Shown: piece by piece, positions 7,158 to 11,737 of the stretch
Layout: each line of letters begins with the position of its first letter
Numbering within the stretch: position 1 is the first letter of the stretch
Origin: Gammaproteobacteria bacterium
GTDB lineage: Bacteria; Pseudomonadota; Gammaproteobacteria; Pseudomonadales; Azotimanducaceae
Direction: 5' to 3'
Assembly: GCA_027293665.1 (NCBI GenBank)
Contig: JAPUFN010000095.1
Coordinates: 1-11,737, forward strand
Length of the DNA: 11,737 nt
The notes under the pieces: generated by a model
Told to the model about the DNA's origin: nothing
Seen by the model: the letters and a program-made list of their open reading frames with translations, nothing else
Database searches by the model: none
Made by a program: the position numbers and the translations under genes

Positions 7158-7761
7158 AGTTCTCTTTCTGTAGAGAGACGAACAGCGACTCTAGCTTTTC
7201 GGTGATCACATTGCCAAGTGACGTGCGATCGACGTCGGATATCCTTGCAAGTATCAGAGGTTTGACGCGATGCAGGTGCATGACAGGCCAGGATTTCTCG
7301 AATTCGCGCAAATCGCCCTTTGCCAGCACCGGCAGGAACGGGTCATCGGCCGGACGGTTTTTCATGATGGCGATTAAACCCTGGATGAACGGCACTTGAT
7401 GCACCCCCAACGTGCGGTCCTTGCGAAGATTTGACAGGAACAACCCTTCCCGGTTTATGAGCTCGCCCGGAATGATATGAAGTCCCGTTGCCACCACGGC
7501 GCTCGAATCGATGTGAAAGAACGTGTCGTGGTAGACGCCCGGATCAGGCAGGATCACCAGTTTGCGTTCCCACTCTTCGGGGAAAAACATGTTGTATGTT
7601 GTGTAGAGTTGGGCCACGGTCGGCGAGTAGACACACATTGTGGATTCGAACTGCATGACGAATTCCATCGCACGTTCGCGATGACTGAAATCATCGAGAT
7701 CCCAGGCCAGATCTGGATTTACCGGCAACTCCGTATCGAATTCTAAATCATCGTTTTGCAC
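7150..7761 (-). CDS. Uncharacterised soluble protein, 203 aa
   Basis: I do not recognise this protein. It is cytoplasmic by composition: no signal peptide and no membrane segment. The N-terminus is strongly acidic (QNDDLEFDTELPVNPDLAWDLDDF). The middle is aromatic-rich (VAQLYTTYNMFFPEEWERKL, then DPGVYHDTFFHID), and the C-terminal part is a mixed helical region ending in KLESLFVSLQKENFA. No nucleotide-binding, metal-binding or DNA-binding motif stands out. The start is GTG at 7761-7759, reading GTG CAA AAC GAT, with AAAGGGA about 6 nt upstream as a good Shine-Dalgarno sequence. It is the first gene after the intergenic region with the CRP-like site, and its end overlaps the TTG start of the membrane protein. 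It is probably a real gene, because the frame is intact, the ribosome site is good and the overlap is tight. Confidence 0.75.
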   Translation of the reverse strand: MQNDDLEFDTELPVNPDLAWDLDDFSHRERAMEFVMQFESTMCVYSPTVAQLYTTYNMFFPEEWERKLVILPDPGVYHDTFFHIDSSAVVATGLHIIPGELINREGLFLSNLRKDRTLGVHQVPFIQGLIAIMKNRPADDPFLPVLAKGDLREFEKSWPVMHLHRVKPLILARISDVDRTSLGNVITEKLESLFVSLQKENFA

Positions 7762-7821
7762 GTCATCCCTTTTACTGCGCCGTCAGAACATCCCTGAGGT
7801 CTTGCGGGTGATGGAGCAGGC

Positions 7822-7827
7822 ATTCTA
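7822..7827 (-). promoter_or_regulatory. Candidate -10 element for the 203-aa/membrane-protein operon
   Basis: On the minus strand this reads TAGAAT, 5 of 6 to TATAAT. The -35 region 17-18 bp upstream (about 7845-7851) is poor (GCCCGG/TGCCCG), as expected for an activator-dependent promoter. The predicted start is near 7815, which places the CRP-like site about 60 bp upstream, close to the class I activation distance. Inference from spacing only. Confidence 0.35.
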
Positions 7828-7834
7828 AGGTGGT

Positions 7835-7846
7835 GGGGAGAACCCC
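7835..7846. repeat. GGGG-AGAA-CCCC inverted repeat in the promoter spacer
   Basis: GGGGAGAACCCC has 4-bp arms around 4 bases and falls between the candidate -35 and -10 positions of the promoter ahead of the 203-aa gene. It could be an operator half-site pair or chance in GC-rich DNA. It is too weak, and has no T-run after it, to be called a terminator. Confidence 0.3.
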
Positions 7847-7866
7847 GGGCAGAATATTGGCATTTC

Positions 7867-7882
7867 TGTGACGCAGATCACT
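7867..7882. promoter_or_regulatory. CRP/Vfr-type binding site (TGTGA-N6-TCACT)
   Basis: The sequence TGTGACGCAGATCACT matches the CRP core TGTGA-N6-TCACA at 9 of 10 defined positions, with A/T-rich flanks (CATTTC before, TAAT after). It lies between the end of the glycosyltransferase gene and the GTG start of the 203-aa gene, and its centre is about 60 bp upstream of the start predicted from the -10 at 7822-7827. Both the motif and the class-I-like distance suggest cAMP-CRP activation of the two uncharacterised genes. Binding is inferred. Confidence 0.55.
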
Positions 7883-7888
7883 TAATCG

Positions 7889-7899
7889 GCCGTCACGGC
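7889..7899. repeat. Small dyad GCCGT-C-ACGGC after the glycosyltransferase gene
   Basis: Perfect 5-bp arms around one base, about 20 bp after the glycosyltransferase stop codon. It could fold as a 4-bp stem with a 3-base loop, but no U-tract follows, so I do not call it an intrinsic terminator. The rest of the 7762-7919 gap holds the CRP-like site and -10 listed separately and no credible small gene. Confidence 0.3.
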
Positions 7900-7919
7900 A
7901 TCGTGCGCGACGCTTTGTC

Positions 7920-9239
7920 TCAGCTGCCGTGCAACACGGTTTCCACGCCTGCGATGTCAGCGCTTGTGAGCCTCCGCAGCTGTGCCAGGCGTTCGGCAGG
8001 ATCGTTCGACCTGGCGCTGATGGTGCCAGGGAGAGCTCCGCTGATGGCATCCATCTCGTGGCCGATCGTCGCCAGTAGCGGCTGGTCGGGAAAGTCTGCG
8101 CGCAGCAGATGCAGAAATCGCAGAGTACGAAAACCATCGAACCACTCATGCACGCGACGCAGCCGTTGGCGGCCAGCAGGATACTTGTTGCGTGCTGTTT
8201 GCATGAAGGTTTGCCAGCCGAGATTGGCCAGACAATCGTCTGTAGCGGGATCTTCGTGCCAGTGATCTGCCTTCCCGAAGCTGTTCAGTCGGTCGAGTGT
8301 CTTTTTCAAAACGGCGAACGATCGAATGTTGTAGCTTTTAAAGGCCAGCCCGGAGTCCTCCACAGTTTCGAGCATTTTTTGCAGCGCAGGCCCGGTGCCG
8401 AATGGGACTCGCTGCGAAAGACGCGCTGCAACTTCGATCTCCGGTGAGTCGAGCAACGTGATTGGAGCGACTTTCGCCAGCTTGTTAAGAAAGTAGAAGT
8501 CTTCGCCCGCATTGCGCTTGGGTATTCCCCGGACTTTCGCATACGCCTCTGCGTGGACGGTAATTGTGCTTCCCAGCGATGGAAAGGCATAAGGCGAACC
8601 GGCGCCGCCGAGCCCCCAGGCGTAGTACCGGATATGCAGTTCGTAGAGCAACGCCTGAAACATGATTGCAGGATCATCGCTGACATGCCGGAATGGAAAC
8701 AAGACGGTCCCCTTGGTAGCCGAAAGCACATCTCTTTGTGTACAGAAGTAACCGGCGGGGAGAACGACATCAGCATCGCTAAGGTACAGCCAGGGTCGTT
8801 CAACCATAGCTTCTGCCACGAGGCGCAAGGCAATATCAGCACCGATTTTTCGTGCAAGTCCAACTCCCTGGCGGGCAGGGATGGCACGATTGCCCATGCG
8901 GTCTATCAGCAGGATGTCAAGGCGCGCTGCAGACGCGAGCTGCAACTGCACGAGTCGCAATTTGGATTTGCCTGTAACAGCTTTCGCCAGGTGGCTGAGC
9001 GTCTTGTGTGTGCGTTGTATTTCCCCGGGGGTGGCATTGTCGGGAGTGTTCATCACCGCGATGACGAGCGTAGCTGCGACGTCATCGTGGAGGTGCTGGA
9101 ACATCCTTGCGAGAAAATCTTCCGGTTCATCGAACGCCGGTACGATGAGGACCTGCTGGTAACGCCGCTTGATCGGTAATTCCTCGCGCGCCTCGCGCTC
9201 GGCATAGCGACTGAGATAGCGTGCGGTGACCTCCTGCAT
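7920..9239 (-). CDS. GT-A fold (family 2-like) glycosyltransferase, function unknown
   Basis: A 439-aa soluble protein with the marks of a GT-A nucleotide-sugar transferase. The opening strand is QVLIVPAFDEPEDFL (29-43), the DxD metal site is in YLSDADVVLPAGYF (Asp155 and Asp157), and the acceptor-side GSTITVHAEAYAKVRGI leads to the GEDFYFLNKL motif (Glu246, Asp247), as in family 2 enzymes. There is no membrane segment, so unlike many polysaccharide synthases it is cytoplasmic or peripheral. The last 180 residues are a helical region with no motif I know. Donor and acceptor are unknown. The ATG at 9239 follows the miaE stop by 15 bp with GGCGAG just upstream, so it is probably the third gene of the esterase-miaE operon. 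An out-of-frame minus-strand reading at 7772-8149 is not a gene. Confidence 0.8.
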   Translation of the reverse strand: MQEVTARYLSRYAEREAREELPIKRRYQQVLIVPAFDEPEDFLARMFQHLHDDVAATLVIAVMNTPDNATPGEIQRTHKTLSHLAKAVTGKSKLRLVQLQLASAARLDILLIDRMGNRAIPARQGVGLARKIGADIALRLVAEAMVERPWLYLSDADVVLPAGYFCTQRDVLSATKGTVLFPFRHVSDDPAIMFQALLYELHIRYYAWGLGGAGSPYAFPSLGSTITVHAEAYAKVRGIPKRNAGEDFYFLNKLAKVAPITLLDSPEIEVAARLSQRVPFGTGPALQKMLETVEDSGLAFKSYNIRSFAVLKKTLDRLNSFGKADHWHEDPATDDCLANLGWQTFMQTARNKYPAGRQRLRRVHEWFDGFRTLRFLHLLRADFPDQPLLATIGHEMDAISGALPGTISARSNDPAERLAQLRRLTSADIAGVETVLHGS

Positions 9240-9254
9240 GCTCGCCGTGGCTTG

Positions 9255-9836
9255 CTAGTGAAGTCTGGGTTGGATCGGCAACGTGGACACGAGCTGCGCT
9301 TCCGTCATGATCAGGCATTCGAGCCGGGCTGGAATTGCGCTTCTATCACAGTGTGTTTCGGCGAGATCGATGAACAGTTGCCAGTGCCTGTCCTCACTGG
9401 CAGCAATAGCGCGATAAAAATTTCCCAGCGGATCGTTGTCGAGTGCCCCGGCAAGCAGTGTGAACCGCTCGTGTCCACGCCGCTCCACAACTGCTGCGAT
9501 CAGCAAGCGGTCCAGCAGATAGTGCTGCGGACCTTTGCGAATTGTTGCGTTCAACGCGTTGATGTAAGGATCTTTGGTATCCGCGCCGGGTGTGCCGCCA
9601 CGTTGGGTGAGGAGACGCACGACTTCCCGATAGTGGCTGAGTTCCTCTACGGCGAGTTCGGCCATGGCGTTGAGCAATTGCGGCTTGTCCGGATAGTGGG
9701 AGGCGATACTGAGCGCCATGCCGGAGGCTTTCTTCTCGCAGGAAGCATGGTCGCTGAGAAAGTTATCGAAATTTGCCAACACGACATCGAGCCAGGCGTC
9801 GGCCGTGGTTGTGAGCGCGAGGTCAATGCGACTCAC
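9255..9836 (-). CDS. miaE: tRNA-(ms2io6A)-hydroxylase MiaE
   Basis: A 193-aa ferritin-like diiron monooxygenase that uses O2 to hydroxylate the isopentenyl group of ms2i6A at tRNA position 37, giving ms2io6A (2-methylthio-cis-ribozeatin). From the chosen start, the likely iron ligands are Glu34 (DHASCEKKA), Glu65 and His68 (VEELSHYREV), Glu118 (VVERRGHERF) and Glu148 and His151 (ASEDRHWQLF). This is the complete set for MiaE. The open frame extends upstream to 9923, but those residues are just the esterase C-terminus read in another frame. GTG at 9836-9834 gives SRIDLALTTTADAWLDVVLANFD, the usual MiaE N-terminus, and lies 2 bp after the esterase stop. The ribosome site is weak, so translation is probably coupled to the esterase. 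MiaE needs MiaA and MiaB products, which are not encoded here. Confidence 0.92.
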   Translation of the reverse strand: MSRIDLALTTTADAWLDVVLANFDNFLSDHASCEKKASGMALSIASHYPDKPQLLNAMAELAVEELSHYREVVRLLTQRGGTPGADTKDPYINALNATIRKGPQHYLLDRLLIAAVVERRGHERFTLLAGALDNDPLGNFYRAIAASEDRHWQLFIDLAETHCDRSAIPARLECLIMTEAQLVSTLPIQPRLH

Positions 9837-9838
9837 GC

Positions 9839-10495
9839 TCAGGGATAGATCGAGTTCAGCCAGGCGGCAATGTCGGCAATCTCTTCGGGACACACCTGGT
9901 GGCCCATCGCGTACTCGTGCCACTGGATCTGATAGTTCAACGCTGCCATCGCTTCTCTGGATGTGACTGCTCGCGCGATTGGAATCATCGGGTCGGCACG
10001 ACCGTGCGCCATGAAAATCGGCACATCGATACTGGCAAAACTCACCTCTTCGCTGAGGTGTTCATGATCGTGGACATAGGTCGACAGCGCCATGATCCCG
10101 GCGAGCCGCTCGTTCGATCGCAGTCCCAGTTGCAGGGCGATCACCCCGCCCTGAGAAAACCCTGCAAGCGTGATCGCCGAGGTTGGAATGCCTCTGGTGT
10201 TTTCCTGCTCAAGCAGTTTTTGCACGGCCGCGGCTGATTCTCGAATCTCCGCTTCGCCGGATAACGGTGCGCCGGGATCGATGTCGTACCAGGCGCGCAT
10301 TTCCATACCGGCGTTGATGGTCACTGGCCGAACGGGTGCGTTGGGGAAGACGAAGCGCAGAGGTTGGTTGAGTGTCAACTGAGGCACAATGGGTTCAAAA
10401 TCATGCGCGTCCGCGCCAAGTCCGTGTAGCCAGATGACGGTTCCGGCGGCGGGTTGATCCGGCTCAATCTCGACGGTTTCCAACAATTCGGACAT
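9839..10495 (-). CDS. Type II carboxylesterase (alpha/beta hydrolase, EstB-like)
   Basis: A 218-aa alpha/beta hydrolase of the phospholipase/carboxylesterase family (Abhydrolase_2), the same length as the Pseudomonas esterase II type. It hydrolyses short-chain esters or lysophospholipids; the natural substrate is unknown. Visible features are the oxyanion segment IWLHGLGADAHDF (21-33), the nucleophile elbow AGFSQGG (Ser114), the acid Asp168 in MAHGRADPMIP and the base His199 in YAMGHQV. It has no signal peptide, so it is cytoplasmic. The ATG at 10495 is the first gene of the esterase-miaE-glycosyltransferase run and faces the ABC exporter across an 89-bp divergent region. No strong Shine-Dalgarno sequence is visible; AGGCAG lies about 14 nt upstream inside a potential hairpin (see findings). 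Confidence 0.9.
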   Translation of the reverse strand: MSELLETVEIEPDQPAAGTVIWLHGLGADAHDFEPIVPQLTLNQPLRFVFPNAPVRPVTINAGMEMRAWYDIDPGAPLSGEAEIRESAAAVQKLLEQENTRGIPTSAITLAGFSQGGVIALQLGLRSNERLAGIMALSTYVHDHEHLSEEVSFASIDVPIFMAHGRADPMIPIARAVTSREAMAALNYQIQWHEYAMGHQVCPEEIADIAAWLNSIYP

Positions 10496-10584
10496 GCTGT
10501 GAAGCTGCCTGTTTCACGCCATCGGCGGGCGGTGTAGTTGAGCAAGAACGGTTGCGCAAAGCAAACCGTGCAATAATCCCGCGG
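10496..10584. promoter_or_regulatory. Divergent promoter region between the esterase and ABC exporter genes
   Basis: This 89-bp gap must hold promoters for both directions. For the plus strand, AATAAT at 10572-10577 is 5 of 6 to a -10, but I see no matching -35. For the minus strand, TTGCGC and TACACC at 17-bp spacing are weak matches. The region also has the palindrome TTGCGCAA (10552-10559) inside a wider inverted repeat (ACGGTT 10548-10553, AACCGT 10564-10569), and a second inverted repeat GTGAA/TTCAC (10499-10503, 10513-10517). These look operator-like, but no regulator can be named. Confidence 0.45.
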
Positions 10585-11737
10585 ATGGAAGATGGTTTAG
10601 ACAGACCCGTTTCGCGCGAAATCACCAAGCTCAGACCGGCGCTCGAGTTTATTAAACCTTATCGCCGGCAGGTGATATACGCCAGCATTGCGCTGGTGGT
10701 TACGGCCGGGGTGACGCTTTCGATAGGTCAGGGCATGCGCCTGGTTATCGACCAGGGACTCTCGGATGGCTCGAGTGATGTACTCGTGCAGAGCATCGGC
10801 GTTTTCGCGTTGCTCGTCGTGCTGCTCACCGCGGGTACGTTTGTCCGCTTCTATTTCGTTTCCTGGGTTGGTGAGCGGATAAGCGCGGACCTGCGTCGGG
10901 CCGTGTTCAAACACCTCCTGGATTTACACCCGGGCTTCTTCGAGGAGAATCAACCCACTGAGATTCAATCCCGGATCACGACGGACACCACACTGCTGCA
11001 AACCGTCATAGGCTCCTCCATATCGATCGCCTTACGCAACGTCCTGATGTTCTTTGGCGGGCTGGTCCTGCTGTTCATCACGAATGCGAAACTGTCGCTG
11101 CTCGTTATCGCGAGCGTGCCGTTCGTTGTCGCCCCGGTCATCCTGTTCGGTCGCCGCGTGCGGCAACTCTCACGGAGCAGTCAGGATACGCTGGCCAACG
11201 TCGGCAGTTATGCAGGTGAGTCGTTGCGGCAGATCAAAATAGTTCAGTCCTTTAATCACCAGGGACTTGATGAGGCGGCGTTTACCAGTCGCGTGGAAAT
11301 TGCTTTCGCGGTAGCCGTACGGCGGATCCGCCAGCGCTCGTGGCTGGTGGCACTCGTGATGTTGCTGGTTTTGTCCGCGATCGCCTCGATGTTGTGGGTA
11401 GGCGGTCAGGATGTACTGGCGGGCGACATTTCCCCGGGCGAACTTGCCGCGTTCATTTTCTATGCGTTCATTGTGGCAGGCTCCGTTGGGGCCATCAGTG
11501 AGGTCTACAGCGATCTGCAGCGGGCGGCCGGAGCGACGGAGCGGTTGATCGAGTTGCTGAATGCGGAATCGGTGCTGCTCGAGCCGGCCACTCCACGTGA
11601 TCTGCCCGAACACGGCGGCCTGAGCGTAAATCACCTGAGCTTTACGTATCCCAGCAGAGCCGACCAGGAGGTTCTGTGCGATGTTTCTTTCGAGCTGAAT
11701 ACGGGTGAGATGGTAGCGCTCGTGGGTCCATCCGGTG
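10585..11737 (+). CDS. MsbA-related ABC exporter, fused permease-ATPase, partial (C-terminus beyond right edge)
   Basis: The first 384 codons of a half-size ABC exporter with transmembrane and ATPase domains in one chain. Hydrophobic segments at about residues 29-51, 68-93, 150-168, 171-190, 253-275 and 285-305 give the six-helix type-IV exporter fold. The region around ITTDTTLLQTVIGSS (131-145) and FGRRVRQLSRSSQD (188-201) resembles the MsbA-related group distinct from MsbA itself. The ATPase domain begins at about residue 345 (LSVNHLSFTYPSR), and the window ends inside Walker A (GPSG at 381-384), so Walker B and the signature motif are out of view. The substrate is unknown; a lipid or drug is possible. 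The start is ATG at 10585, and no later start is possible without losing the first helix. The frame is intact to the edge. It is the only plus-strand gene. Confidence 0.92.
   Translation, partial: MEDGLDRPVSREITKLRPALEFIKPYRRQVIYASIALVVTAGVTLSIGQGMRLVIDQGLSDGSSDVLVQSIGVFALLVVLLTAGTFVRFYFVSWVGERISADLRRAVFKHLLDLHPGFFEENQPTEIQSRITTDTTLLQTVIGSSISIALRNVLMFFGGLVLLFITNAKLSLLVIASVPFVVAPVILFGRRVRQLSRSSQDTLANVGSYAGESLRQIKIVQSFNHQGLDEAAFTSRVEIAFAVAVRRIRQRSWLVALVMLLVLSAIASMLWVGGQDVLAGDISPGELAAFIFYAFIVAGSVGAISEVYSDLQRAAGATERLIELLNAESVLLEPATPRDLPEHGGLSVNHLSFTYPSRADQEVLCDVSFELNTGEMVALVGPSG

Noticed and set aside
7744..7823. 26-codon minus-strand reading frame from ATG at 7823 overlapping the start of the 203-aa gene, as a leader peptide
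   Set aside because: Its ATG overlaps the predicted -10 element, so it would not be transcribed from that promoter, and no ribosome site is visible.
7889..7899. Intrinsic terminator after the glycosyltransferase gene
   Set aside because: The dyad is only 4-5 bp with a very small loop and has no U-tract.
7772..8149. Minus-strand open frame of 125 codons running past the glycosyltransferase stop
   Set aside because: Out of frame with the glycosyltransferase over most of its length, Cys/Arg-rich, no motif; the 3' part covers the CRP-like promoter region.
8553..9179. Plus-strand open frame of 208 codons
   Set aside because: Antisense to the glycosyltransferase gene, whose DxD and ED motifs show the true coding frame.
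9837..9923. N-terminal extension of MiaE up to an ATG at 9923
   Set aside because: These 29 residues are the esterase C-terminal coding sequence read in another frame; the GTG at 9836 gives the family-like N-terminus.
11170..11634. Minus-strand open frame of 154 codons
   Set aside because: Antisense to the ABC exporter, whose frame is intact and conserved through to Walker A.
1..11737. Defence island, prophage, transposon, CRISPR array or toxin-antitoxin system
   Set aside because: No integrase, transposase, terminal repeats, spacer-repeat pattern or small toxin-like pair is present; the genes are metabolic, RNA-related and transport genes.

Overview
The window holds twelve protein-coding genes packed almost edge to edge. 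Eleven lie on the minus strand, and one, cut by the right edge, lies on the plus strand. The set (an RhlB-type DEAD-box helicase, the tRNA hydroxylase MiaE, a type II carboxylesterase, type-2 ArgC, an MsbA-related ABC exporter and a CRP-like operator) points to a gammaproteobacterium of moderately high GC. This is chromosomal housekeeping DNA. I see no mobile element, CRISPR array, tRNA or rRNA. The genus cannot be read from the sequence; an uncultured or marine lineage is only a guess.

Layout, in the direction of minus-strand transcription (right to left). (1) An 89-bp divergent intergenic region (10496-10584) separates the plus-strand ABC exporter from a three-gene run: carboxylesterase (10495-9839), miaE (9836-9255) and an unassigned GT-A glycosyltransferase (9239-7920). 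The gaps are 2 and 15 bp, so this is very likely one operon. (2) A 158-bp intergenic region (7762-7919) carries a good CRP-type half-site pair and a plausible -10 element. It precedes two overlapping genes of unknown function: a 203-aa soluble protein and a 298-aa membrane protein. (3) A long run follows: argC, a class I aspartate-aminotransferase-like enzyme, rhlB, a Nit-type amidase, an AI-2E-family membrane protein and hisC (cut by the left edge). Three of its junctions are 4-bp stop/start overlaps. A candidate extended -10 promoter sits just before argC.

How the genes may work together. ArgC and HisC serve arginine and histidine synthesis, and the aspartate aminotransferase supplies amino groups. 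The Nit amidase is known in other organisms to remove deaminated glutathione, a side product of transaminases, so its place between two transaminase genes makes sense as metabolite repair. RhlB and MiaE act in RNA turnover and tRNA modification. The least explained parts are the CRP-preceded pair of unknown genes and the glycosyltransferase that follows miaE.

Six of the twelve genes appear to start with GTG or TTG rather than ATG, so start calls here deserve care. I did not find a convincing new defence or mobile system. The unusual items are listed as findings with modest scores.
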